Source: Capra hircus
Lineage: Eukaryota > Chordata > Mammalia > Artiodactyla > Bovidae
Assembly: GCF_001704415.2 (NCBI RefSeq)
Contig: NC_030823.1
Coordinates: forward strand, 76,074,458-76,138,457
Length of the DNA: 64,000 nucleotides
Reading direction: 5' to 3'
How positions within the stretch are numbered: position 1 is the first letter of the stretch; each line of letters starts with the position of its first letter. The position numbers were made by a program, and so were the translations under genes. The notes beneath the pieces were generated by a model that had not been told where the DNA came from, searched no databases, and saw nothing but the letters and a program-made list of their open reading frames with translations. Shown in pieces: positions 1-10,519 of the stretch.

Positions 1-379
1 TCTGCTCTTAGCATGGAAAGGAACCTTGGGAATGCTTAGTCCACGCTTTGTGCGTTACAGTTGAGGAAGCAATGGCCACAGAAGCAGAAAGATTGATACT
101 TAGGGAGGATCTCGACACAGCCAGTCTGGCTCTCCTCTCACTTCTCTGTCTCCTCCAGAAGCTGCTCTGTACTCAGCAAGAAGCGGGCATCAGTCAGGCT
201 TCTCCTTGGCTTTCCTATGTGCTCTTCTTTTCACCTACTGGCTCACAGAATCAACCCTACGTGAGAAGGAAGAGCATGAATTTAAGGGCAATATAGCCTG
301 GACTTGAATCTTTGCTCTTTTACCTCCTATCAACATATAAATATGTCACACTGATCCTAAACCATTTAAAGGATTTATG
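1..379. other. Intergenic, nothing recognised
   Basis: No exon, RNA gene or confident repeat. The 82-codon open frame at 48-296 has no recognisable motif and is probably chance. Confidence 0.5.
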
Positions 380-744
380 AACCCCAAATGCTGTTAGAGA
401 TGAAAGAGGTAATATAAATGAGTAAATTTAGTGGTGAAGGACAATAGGGGACATCGAAAATCAAAGATCTAAGCCTTCATCTCAAGAAACTAGAAATAGA
501 GCAGCAAGTCAACCAAAGTAACACACAAGAAAGGAGGAAATGAATAAAAGAGCAAAATCATCAATTACATAAAAAATAAATATAAGTGGGAAACAAAACC
601 TTCAAACTGGTTCTTTGAAAAGATTAGTATATATTCAGCAGAACTGATTAGGACAGAGGAGGAAAAACAGGAGAAAATATTGACACCAGGAATTTTTAAA
701 AATGATATCACTGCCAAACTTGTGAATATTAAAAGTTGTGTCCA

Positions 745-880
745 GTTTTATTGGGATGTAATTAACATAAAGCATTGAATTAGTTTAAGGTGTACAACAT
801 AATGATTTTATGCACACACACACATACACACACACAAACACATTTTCTTTAGTCATGCATCTAGTGAGGGATACTTAGGG
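745..880 (-). mobile_element. L1 3' UTR fragment, antisense
   Basis: Contains the typical antisense L1 3' motif ending in GGTGTACAACATAATGATT, followed by a CA-rich tract at 813-840. It interrupts the + strand L1 ORF2. Confidence 0.55.
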
Positions 881-1430
881 TTCTACTTCTTAGCGACTAT
901 AAATAAGCAAAGGAAACACTGTTTTTCAGTGGCTGCACAAGTTAGATGTTACAAACTTTTTAAAAAATAGCAAAAGAACATTAAGAACAACTTTATATTA
1001 AGAAAGTTGTCAATTTAGACTAAATAAATGCATTTCTTGAGAATACTTATCCAAACTTCCTCGACAAGAATGAGCAAAACTGCTTTCTTTTTTACCCTAA
1101 AAACTGATTCCATAATTAATGATTCCATTCCTTCTCCTCTCAACCTTCCAGACCCAGATAGCTTTCATAAGAAGTAACTCTAGTCTTCTATTAACTCTCC
1201 CAACAAATGAACAAAAGGAAACATCTTCCATTTTATTTTAAGAAGGCAGCACAGTCTTATTATTGAAAGTTTACACTGGCATTACAAGGAAAGTACGAAA
1301 GAAAGCAAAAATGCTAAATAAAATATTAGCACATAGAAAGAAATACAAAAAGAATAATATGCTTCATGACATTACTCCAAGAACGAAAAGAAAGTTTAGC
1401 ATTCAAAAAGCAATGTATTCCACCATGTAA

Positions 1431-1485
1431 CTGAGAGAGAAAGAGAGAGAGAGACAGGGGCAGAGAGAAAGAGAGAGACAGACAG
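1431..1485. repeat. GA-rich low-complexity tract
   Basis: Imperfect (GA)n with interspersed C and A, inside the old L1. Confidence 0.85.
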
Positions 1486-2204
1486 TAATCCTATAATTAT
1501 TGCCTCAGGTCCAAAAACAAAAGTGATAAAGGGTGTCATAAAAAAACTCAGCGAACTGGGAACAGAGAGCCACTTCCTTAATCTAAAAAAAGGAGCTTCT
1601 ATTTAAAAAAACAAAACAAAACCCTACAACAGATGCATAGTTAATCGTATAATATTGAAGGCTTCCCCTCTGAGTTTGGGGTTGAGAAACTGTTTCTCAG
1701 TATCATCATAGCTTTTCAACCGGGTACCGGAGGGCCATCCTAGTACATAAAGTCAGGAAAAGGGATAAAGACAGAAAGCTAGGAATGAAGGAAATATGGT
1801 GTAGAAGATCCAAATGAGGCTACAAATTCCTAAAATTCACAAGTGAATTTAATAACACTGAAACTACATTTGCTGGATATGAAGTCATTATGTGAAAACC
1901 AATTACATTTCTATGTATCAAGAGCAAACATAAAATGAAAGTAAAAACACAGCACAATTTACAGTAGTATCAAAAACTTCAAATTTTTAGAGATAAATCT
2001 AGTAAAATTTGCAAGATGCCTAACATTTCTGAGAAAAACTGATTATCTAAATAAATGGAGATTATATACCACGTTCACGGGTCAGAAGACAAATAATGTA
2101 AAGATATACATTTTCTCAAAATTGAAGTATATAATGTAATCTTAGTCAACATCTCAGAAGATATTTTCAGAAAACTGTCAAACTCTTTTTCAAATTTATG
2201 TGGA

Positions 2205-2445
2205 CTGGCGATCTGTTTCACATATGATAATATACATGTAGATCCCCCCAGTCCAGGTTCGATGCATGAGGCAGGGTGCTCGGGGCTGGTGCACTGGGAT
2301 GACCCTGAGGGATGGCATGGGGAGGGAGGTGGGAGGGGGGTTCAGGATGGGGGACACATGTACACCCGTGGAGGATTCACATCAACATATGGCAAAACCA
2401 CCACAATACTGTAAAGTAATTAGCCTCCAGTTAAAAAATAAAATG
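2205..2445 (+). mobile_element. Ruminant L1 3' end insertion with 13-bp TSD
   Basis: The segment has the well-known ruminant L1 3' UTR order: GGTTCGATGCATGA, GGGGCTGGTGCACTGGGATG, ACATGTACACCCGTGG, and GTAAAGTAATTAGCCTCCAG before an A-rich end. It is flanked by a perfect 13-bp direct repeat AAATTTATGTGGA at 2192-2204 and 2446-2458. This shows a single target-primed insertion of a heavily 5'-truncated copy into the older L1. Confidence 0.85.
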
Positions 2446-2546
2446 AAATTTATGTGGAAATGCAATGGACCAAGCCTAGTGAAAGCAATCTTGTAGAACA
2501 GTGCTGAAGGGCTTATTTTTTGGTAAAGGTATGGTAATTAAGACAA

Positions 2547-2799
2547 GAGAAGGCAATGGCAACCCACTCCAGTACTCTTGCCTGGAAAATCCCTGGTGGG
2601 CTGCAGTCCATGGGGTCGCCAAGAGTCGGACACGACTGAGCGACTTCACTTTCACTTTTCACTTTCATGCATTGGAGAAGGAAATGGCAACCCACTCCAG
2701 TGTTCTTGCCTGGAGAATCCCAGGGACGGGGGAGCCTGGTGGGCTGCCATCTCTGGGGTCGCACAAAGTCGGACACGACTTAGCAGCAGTAGCAGCAGT
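2547..2799 (+). mobile_element. Bov-A2 SINE
   Basis: Two Bov-A monomers, each with a GGAGAAGG-type start and CACTCCAGT, ending in GGACACGACT and an AGC-repeat tail (TAGCAGCAGTAGCAGCAG). The first monomer lacks the usual GACAGAGGAGC block, an internal deletion. Confidence 0.9.
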
Positions 2800-3188
2800 A
2801 TTTATATAAGAACGAACTGCCCAAAAGACTCGAAAGAGTCCAGAAAACATCCCAAACACTGATTGTGTAACAGTTTATGACAAAGCTGCCACTCTAATGA
2901 TGGGATTTTTTTTTTTTTCTTTCAATAAATTGTGTTGGGTCAGTTGTATATCCATGCAGAAAAAAATATCCTGACCCTTACATCAGCACCATGGACAAAG
3001 AACAACTTCAGATGGATTATAGATCTGAATGTCAGAAGTTAAATTATTAACAAATAGTCCCTAAGAAAGCAGCAGACTATCTTCATGAACTTCAGATAGG
3101 CAGCAATTTTGTAAACTGGACATGAAAATTTACAGAAGTAAAAGCACAAAATGAATGAAAGGATGGAACGCATAGAAAATGAAAGTGG

Positions 3189-3431
3189 ACTGCCCCGGCG
3201 GTGAAGTAGGTGAGAATCCGCCTGCCAACGCAGGGGGCGAGGTTCAGTCCCTGGTCCAGGAAGATTCTGCATACCTCGGAGCAGCTAAAGCCAGGCACCT
3301 CAACTGCTGAGCCCCGAGAATGTGCTCCGCAACGAGAGAGGCCACTGCAATGAGAAGCCTGCTTGCTGCAACTAGAGAAAGCCTGGGTGCAGCAATGAAC
3401 ACCCAGTACAGTTAAAAAAAATTTTTTTTTA
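3189..3431 (+). mobile_element. CHR-type tRNA-derived SINE, near full length
   Basis: The tRNA-related head has degenerate A and B boxes (GGTTCAGTCCCTGG), followed by the CHR body with repeated GCAACTAGAGAAAGC-type segments, ending in an A/T-rich tail at 3413-3431. It sits inside the old L1. Confidence 0.75.
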
Positions 3432-3499
3432 ATGAATGAATGAAATGAAAAAAATGGCAAATTGGATTACAAAGAAAGGAAAATTTTTGTTTACTAATT

Positions 3500-3700
3500 G
3501 AAAGTCACAGTTGTATCCAACTCTTTGTGACCCCGTGGACTGTAGCCCACCCGGATCCTCTGTCCATGGAATTCTCCAGGCAAGGATACTGGAGTGGGTT
3601 GCCATACCCTCCTCTAGGGGATCTTCTTAATCCAGGGATCAAACCCAGGTCTCCCGTATTGCAGGCAAATGCTTTACCATCTGAGCCACCAGGGAAGCCC
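3500..3700 (-). mobile_element. Bov-tA SINE
   Basis: Reads on the minus strand from the tRNA-derived head (GGCTTCCCTGGTGGCTCAG) at 3700 to the BovB-derived tail at about 3500. Inserted in the old L1. Confidence 0.9.
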
Positions 3701-4144
3701 CCCCTCCCTTCAAAAAAAAGAAAAATTTTTGTTCACTAAAAATCACTGTTAAGGAATAAAAATTAAGCTACATAGTAGGAGAAAAGGATTTGTAATAGAT
3801 ACATCTCACAAAGTTTTATATCTCAAACATATAAAAATTTTCTACTAATTAACTAAGAAGGGAAGGACAGCTCAAAAAAGCATGGGTGAAAGACTGACAT
3901 GGACTTTACAAAAGAGAATTGTCAACAGATTTATGGAAAGCACTCAGTTTCATTCACCATCAGGGAAATGCCGATTAAAAGCATGATGGGGTACTCTTAT
4001 ACTCCTGCGGGAAGAAGGAAAATGGAAAGAAAAGTGAAAGAGGAAGATGAGAGCTGGGAGTAACCAGGGTACTTACACACTTCTGAGGAGAGTGTAAATT
4101 GGCACAGTCCCTTTGGAAATATTTTTGACAGTAACTTAAGCTGA

Positions 4145-4347
4145 ACTTCCCAGGTGGCTCAATGGTAAAGAATCCACCTGACGAGTCAGGACCCTCAGGA
4201 GACTCGAGTGTGATCCCTGGGTTGGTAAGATCCCCTGGAGGCAAAAAATGGCAACCCACTCCACTACTCTTGCTGGGATAATCCCACGGACAGTGGAGCC
4301 TGACCAGCTCCCGTTCATGGGGTTGCAAAGAGTGACTGAGCATGCGT
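4145..4347 (+). mobile_element. Bov-tA SINE, diverged
   Basis: Begins ACTTCCCAGGTGGCTCAATG and ends near GAGTGACTGAGCATGCGT. It is more diverged than most copies here and interrupts the old L1 3' region. Confidence 0.85.
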
Positions 4348-4875
4348 GCTGGAATTAAGCCATGCATACCATGTGACCCCACAAGTCTACTCTGGCTAAT
4401 TCTCTTAAGGAAAATACAGGTGTGTTCACCAGAAAACGTGCACCAGGATGTCCCAGCAGCATTATTTGCAATAGCCGAAAACTAGGGGAAAAACAGGATG
4501 TCTATCAACAGTGGAATGGCTAAACAAAATGGACATTTGTGAATGGAATTAGAATTCACAACCAGAATGAACAAGCTGCAGATCATCAGTACAACGTGAA
4601 TGAATCTCAAAAATACAGTGACGTGTGGTAGAAGGCACACACAAAATTAACTGTGTATGATTCATGTAAAATTCAAAACAGTAAAAAATAACCTAAGTGC
4701 TAGAGTCAAGGTAGTAATAACCTTGGATGGGGGTGGGTGGGGAAGAGTTCAACGGTGAGGAGGTGTTGCTAATGACCCGTTTTCTGCTGTGGGCACTTCC
4801 TTGTGAAAATTAACTTCTTATTAATGTTGTGAAAAAGTATCAAGTTAAATTGCTTGCATTTTTCAAAAAATACAT

Positions 4876-5261
4876 TAGTGGACACCTGATGCCTTGTTTA
4901 GAGCTGACATCCATGATTCACCTTTATCGTGTTATTAGGTAAAACGTGAAGCCCTAGAGCAGCACACAATCTTCCCGTTTCTCGAGAGAAATTAAAAATG
5001 TGAATGTGGCAGTAAATCCTTCTCATGTTTAAACGGTAGCAGTTAACGCAGATTAAAACAACCACAAACACAATACGAACACCCCCTCAAAAAATAATCG
5101 CCGCAAAGTTTTTAAGCTGGCTTTGAAAGCCACCTCCCAGCTGTGGGAGAGAGATGACACCACTCTGCTCAACATTGGTTTCAACAATTAAATAAAAGTT
5201 TTCAAAAGTGCCTGGTGTGCAGCAAGTGGCTGACAGACAGTGGCTCCTGATCTGTTGCTAC
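4876..5261. other. Intergenic, nothing recognised
   Basis: AT-rich unique-looking sequence with no exon or repeat that I can name. Confidence 0.5.
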
Positions 5262-5405
5262 GGTTTTATGTGTTTGTTTTTGGTTGCCCTGGGTCTTCAT
5301 CGTGGCTGCCGGGCTTTCTCTAGTTGCAGCGAGCTTCGGGGCACCGGCTTCTCACTGGCGGCTTCTCTGGTCTCAGCCTCTAGGAGCACAGGCTGCAGCA
5401 GGCGC
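5262..5405 (-). mobile_element. CHR-type SINE fragment
   Basis: Antisense CHR body (GGGTCTTCATCGTGGCTGC, GGGCTTTCTCTAGTTGC). The tRNA-derived head is missing, cut where the adjoining Bov-tA begins. Confidence 0.7.
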
Positions 5406-5605
5406 AGCTCCCAATTCTTTGTAACCCCATGGACTGTAGCACACCAGGCTCCTCTGTCTATCGGGTTTTCCCAGCAAGAATATTGGAGTGGGTTGCCTTG
5501 CCCTCCTCCAAGGGATCTTCCGGACCCAGGACCCAGGGATCAAACCTGAGTCTCCCGAATATCCTGCAGAGCAGGGAGGTTCTTTATCTGCTGAGTCATC
5601 GGGGA
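5406..5605 (-). mobile_element. Bov-tA SINE
   Basis: Antisense Bov-tA with the typical middle block (GGAGTGGGTTGCC) and a diverged head at 5590-5605. Confidence 0.85.
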
Positions 5606-7012
5606 CTCAGCAGTGACCTACATCTATGTGCTTAAAAGCCTTTGACATACATCGTGGAATACTGTATTAGTGTCAGGATTCTGGAAATCATGGAAAATAT
5701 TGAGGCTAATTGTAGATGATTTAGACTAGCCAGAGAGGATTTTCAGGCAGCTGGAGTCAAATACTAAGTTGTGAAAATAGATGTAAAATGTGTTTCCTAA
5801 GCAGATGGCAAGAGGAAGTTCACAATATCCTTCTGCCATTTGTGGACTCTGTTTGGCCTTTTCAGCATCCCTTTCCAGTAGTCCCAGCATCGTCTGCGGG
5901 GCAGGAGAGGGCCGTCTCACATGTGCTGCCTCTGACTCATCCTCTGAGCCACCCTCACCGTCTTTGGTCCTCCTCCTTTTCAGCTCTGTCGATGACATGC
6001 CCTGTTGAGGGTGTTGCTGTCCGAGTCAGGGGCATCTTAACCACAGCAGAAACAATCGCCACTGTATCCTACGCTGGAGAAGCAGCGATGCCCCTGATGC
6101 TTTGTTACCAAAGCCACTTTCAGATTTCAGTTGTACATTTAGCTGTAATGCTCTTACATTTACAGAAATCCTAAGGAGTTACACCGGAGCTAGGTCTGAG
6201 CATCAACCTATGATGCTACTCAGACAAGGGGGAAATGGCCAGGGGGAGATATGAAGAGAAAAAAACACAGGAGCCCCAGAGACAAAGAGGGATGGACAAG
6301 CCTCATTAGCTGCAGGGAGAAGTGGCTTCAAAAGGGAGTTCATCTCACTGATGTGCTGATTTCAGCCAGGCTACACACTGCATCTGACAAACAAGCACAG
6401 ACAAGGGATCACTGAACGGAAACTCAGAACTCTGTTGCTTAGACACTGGGATGGGAGAGGCTGACAGCGTGAGGGGAACGGACGCATCCACCGGGGCCGG
6501 GGCAGCTCTAGAGCCTGGCTGTGTTGACACGGTCCTCCTGCTTCACCTTCCTCTCTTCAAGGGAGATCAGAGACGGTGTTTTCCAGATTTGAACATCAGT
6601 GCATTAGGACTTTAAAGACAGACCAGTCCAAACCATTTGTTCTCCCAGTTACAAAATCGATAGATCAGTTAAGTAATTTGTAGAAGTCACTTAACTAGTT
6701 AATAGCAGAAATAAGACTAGATTGTATTAATAGATCTTTGATGTTTTTAGTTGAAGACTCCATCCACTACATCACTGTTAGGGAATTTTTCTGATCCTTA
6801 CTTCAGAAAGAGTTTGCTCAGAAGGATGAACGAAGCAAACCAGAAAGAAAGACACTAATAATTGCGTCATGCTACAATTTTCTACTTTTGCATGAGCTAC
6901 CCTGAGTACATCAGCATGAACAGCAGTGATTATGTTTTAATCCACTAAAGAAGAGGGTAAGAAAGGTATTCTTGTTCTGCTTGTTGCATGTTGCTAGGTT
7001 TTAAGAATTTAT
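5606..7012. other. Intergenic; one unexplained minus-strand open frame
   Basis: No known repeat seen. A minus-strand frame at 5726-5998 encodes a 90-residue peptide whose first half is highly charged and serine-rich (begins MSSTELKRRRTKDGEGG). I do not recognise it. No poly(A) tail, splice signals or conserved domain are visible, so I do not call it a gene. The remainder, 6180-7012, shows nothing. Confidence 0.4.
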
Positions 7013-7072
7013 TGTTTATATTACTTGGAGGATAATTACTTTACAATATTGTGAAGGCTTCTGCCACATATG
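7013..7072 (-). mobile_element. Short ruminant L1 3' end, antisense
   Basis: Contains GGAGGATAATTACTTTACAA, the antisense of the ruminant L1 3' terminus that is also present in sense at 2410-2430. Confidence 0.55.
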
Positions 7073-8109
7073 TTGCTAGTTTTTGAGATATTTAAATTAA
7101 CCACTCTGTAAGCGGGATCCACCTGCAGTCATGGTGAACATCCAATAAATATGGCTGAAGATGTTAAAAATTAAGGATAAGTTTCATCATCGTAATAAAC
7201 ATGATGAGGAAAAGCATACACTATATCAAATGTAGTTTGAGCCTAATTCATTTCATAATTATGTATACCGATATGAAAACACAGTGTGTGCAATCCATTT
7301 ATAAGATATACCATGAGATAAGAAAGCTAAAAGGCAGGTCTGTGGAAATGGGAAATGTGCAGATCTGCCTTTATGACAATGCTTTAAGTGAGTAAAAAGA
7401 GACTCATTGAAAACGTAACAGTCATTTTGACTTGCGTTTCTCATGGTCTGGCCTGCCTACAGCACATGAATAATTCTTTCCTAACGTACCAAGGAAAATA
7501 CAGTGCTGAAGGCGTTATTTATTTAGAATTTCTAATTCTTTGAAGTACAAACCACAAACCCAAATGCTATCCTAAGTGGAAAAGAAAAAGAAATATGGGT
7601 TTAAGTACAAGGCGAAAACAGTTCCATGCTTTTGCATGTTTCCTGAGAAAGTCAATTTCATGTCTGGGTACTGTGTGTATAAAATGTTTCTGGTTAACAA
7701 GAACAGATTAAATAGGACGGGATTAAAGACAAAATGACTATGTGCTTTCTTACACTTTTGTGTTTTAAAATGATATAACACTCATTGTAAAGAACCAAGC
7801 AAAATTAACACATACAAAGAAGAGGATAATGTCACCCGACAATCCGGACCTCAGAGGTGATCCTCGTTCGCCTCTTGGCAAACGGTCATCTGTCTATGAT
7901 GTGTGTGCACACAAATGCCCACACAGAGATCTTCACATCAGTGGAATCTTGCAAAGTGTCATTTCCAGAACCTACTTTTATATCCATCAATAAAATGCAC
8001 CCCTTTTATAGGAAGATGGGTGAGTTCGCCCCTGAATGTGTGCGTCTTTTAAACTTTATTTTGTACTGGAGCACAGACGATGAACAGCGTTGTAACAGTT
8101 TCAGATGCG
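7073..8109. other. Intergenic, nothing recognised
   Basis: AT-rich unique-looking DNA. The open frames here are short and unrelated to known families. Confidence 0.5.
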
Positions 8110-8298
8110 CAGCAGAGGGGCTCAGCCATGCATGCTGACCATCCATTCTCTCTCCAAGCTCCCCTCCCCCCCAGGCTTCCATCTAACACGGAATAACATG
8201 GAGCAGAGTTCCCTGTGCCCATGAATGTGTATTTGTAGCATCCTTTTCCAACTGAGCTTCAGTTGTACATGCTTTCAACGTAGTAGCAAAGTAATCAG
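8110..8298 (-). mobile_element. L1 3' UTR fragment, antisense, diverged
   Basis: Shows the ruminant L1 antisense order: CAGCCATGCATGCTG, CCAAGCTCCCCTCCC, GGAGCAGAGTTCCCTGTGC. It ends where the BovB tail begins. Confidence 0.5.
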
Positions 8299-9296
8299 TT
8301 CAGTTCAGTTCAGTCGCTCAGTCGTGTCCGACTGTTTGTGACCCCATGAATCGCAGCATGCCAGGCCTCCCTGCTCATCACCATCTCCCTGAGTTCACTC
8401 AGACTCACGTCCATCGAGTCCGTGATGCCATCCAGCCATCTCATCCTCTGTCGTCCCCTTCTCCTCCTGCCCCCAATCCCTCCCAGCATCAGAGTCTTTT
8501 CCAATGAGTCAACTCTTCGCATGAGGTGGCCAAAGTACTGGAGTTTCAGCTTTAGCATCATTTCTTCCAAAGAAATCCCAGGGCTGATCTCCTTCAGAAT
8601 GGACTGATTGGATCTCCTTGCAGTCCAAGGGACTCTCGAGAGTCTTCTCCAACACCACACTTCAAAAGCATCAATTCTTCGGCACTCAGCCTTCTTCACA
8701 GTCCAACTCTCACATCCATACATGACCACAGGAAAAAACATAGCCTTGACTAGATGGACCTTAGTTGGCAAGGTAATGTCTCTGCTTTTGAATATACTAT
8801 CTAGGTTGGTCATAACTTTTCTTCCAAGGAGTAAGCGTCTTTTAATTTCATGGCTGCAGTCACCATCTGCAGTGATTTTGGAGTCCAAAAAAATAAAGTC
8901 TGACACTGTTTCCACTGTTTCCCCATCTATTTCCCATGAAGTGATGGGACCGGATGCCATGATCTTCGTTTTCTGAATGTTGAGCTTTAAGCCAACTTTT
9001 TCCCTCTCCTCTTTCACTTTCACCAAGAGGCTCTTTAGCTCCTCTTCACTTTCTGCCATAAGGGTGGTGTCATCTGCATATCTGAGATTATTGATATTTC
9101 TCCCGGCAATCTTGATTCCAGCTTGTGTTTCTTCCAGCCCAGTGTTTCTCATGATGTACTCTGCATAGAAGTTAAATAAGCAGGCTGACAATATACAGCC
9201 TTGACGTACACCTTTTCCTATTTGGAACCAGTCTGTTGTTCCATGTCCAGTTCTAACTGTTGCTTCCTGACCTGCATACAGATTTCTCAAGAGGCA
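8299..9296 (-). mobile_element. BovB (RTE) LINE, 5'-truncated, ~1 kb
   Basis: The 3' end lies at 8299 with the CAGTT/AGTTC repeat tail, and the element reads leftward on the minus strand to a truncation near 9296. It keeps the last third of BovB, including the C-terminal half of the reverse transcriptase and the 3' UTR that Bov-tA and Bov-A SINEs borrow. It is the longest BovB piece in the window. The apurinic-type endonuclease and N-terminal RT motifs are missing, so it cannot move by itself. Confidence 0.93.
8310..9290 (-). pseudogene. BovB reverse transcriptase C-terminal fragment, open frame
   Basis: A single uninterrupted 326-codon frame on the minus strand. Near its start is GVRQGC, the RT palm/fingers motif. 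The catalytic YADD box follows at about residue 72, then the thumb/C-terminal region with WEIDGETVE and CWRRLSRVPWTARRSNQSIL. It ends in the usual BovB terminus NSRTRLSD and a stop. A full BovB ORF2 is roughly a thousand residues, so about two thirds is lost. No in-frame stop has been picked up, which suggests a fairly recent insertion. The first Met is only the first internal one, not a real start. Confidence 0.9.
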
Positions 9297-10519
9297 GGTT
9301 AGATGTAATATGATACTGAATGAAGATATTTTAGATGGTGAGTATCAAAGAGCTATGACTAGATACTGTTAACTGGAAGGTAAATTTGCATGTTTGTTAC
9401 ATATATTCTTTTTCAAGTTTGTATTATCCAAATTAAATAAAATACTTATATGGTGATCACTCGCATACTACACCTAGACCCATCAAGTTTTAAAATTTGG
9501 CTGTATTTTCTTTGTCTGTTATCTATCAATCTCTCAATTTAATCTCTTTGACGTTTTATTCGGAAGCATTATAAAAACAACATGACACTTTGCTATTAAA
9601 GACTTCAGCCAGGGTGTATGAAAATTATTAGCATTCTCCTGCACTCACATTTGTATCATCAGGTACCACTACCACATACCTAGCAAAATGACCATACAAT
9701 CCTGAATATCATTTAATATTGGGAACTGACTTTTTCTAAAAGTCAATTTTCAAAAGCTAGTAGCAAAAAAAAAAAAAAAAATTCCCTTTTAATTGCAAAT
9801 GGAGAGACAACTGTTTAGAAAAAAAATTCTCATTTAATTACAAATGGACAGACAACTGTGTATCAATTGGCACCTTCTCCTTTGCATTCAATTTGTTGTG
9901 GACATCTAGTATCTACAGTGTGTCAATGTTTGTGAGCTTCAGCTGTTTCTACCATTGGTACAGAAGCCCAGCCTGTTTTGTGGGAGTCACCTCTTTATTC
10001 GGAAACCCAAGATTCATGTACATCCTTTAAAGCACTACCCCAGACCATAAGGCAGAGCATCGCTGTATTCAAACACAGTACAATATGGACCTGGTTCCTG
10101 TATTTCAAAAACACGAAAGTCAATGTAAACGTTGTTGAAGAAAAGCTGGCTTATTCATTTGGATCTTATTCATTGGAAACTGTGGGCCTCAGGAGAATAA
10201 ACCCTGGAGAATGAACTGGGTTCCTTCAGCGGTCTTTAATCAGTTGATTAGGATTAGAATATATACTCTCCTTCATCATATGCTTTAGACAGTAAGTCAT
10301 TTCGCCACTGGCATTGACCTGTTGAATCTCCCAGCCCCTTCTTTCTTTGCGGCCATCACTTTTCATGGAGGGGACACTGGGCGCCATGGTAACAGGTGAG
10401 CGGCTCTCTCCTCCCTTGCACGTTTCTAGGCGTAGCAGACATTTCAGTCCACTCGAGGAGCCCTCAAATCATAGCTTCTTATTTAAATGAGGAAGGATCC
10501 CTTCCAGAGGTAGGCTGTG
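9297..10519. other. Intergenic with a local 45-bp duplication
   Basis: Mostly AT-rich unique-looking DNA. An A17 run at 9765-9781 leads into two imperfect copies of a roughly 38-bp unit (9778-9814 and 9821-9859). The 78-codon open frame at 9978-10214 is not recognised. Confidence 0.5.

Larger units (their letters stand above)
380..4875 (+). mobile_element. Old L1 LINE, ORF2 to 3' UTR, degraded and interrupted
   Basis: Diverged L1 ORF2 sequence can be followed in order on the + strand: the tract around 480-735 (ACTGGTTCTTTGAAAAGAT), the region at 960-1210, the block at 1861-2204 with TAAATAAATGGA, then 2446-2546, 2800-3188, 3720-4144 (with CACCATCAGGGAAATG) and 4348-4700 (AGCATTATTTGCAATAG), ending near 4875. 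All frames are broken. Insertions split it: an antisense L1 piece (745-880), a younger L1 3' end (2205-2445), Bov-A2, a CHR-type SINE and two Bov-tA. This is an ancient mammalian L1, older than everything nested in it. Confidence 0.75.

Noticed and set aside
2501..2862. Overlapping open frames on both strands at 2501-2862 (also at 19042-19382, 26192-26407, 44475-44856, 54862-55225)
   Set aside because: All are translations of Bov-A2 SINEs; the same peptides recur at each copy.
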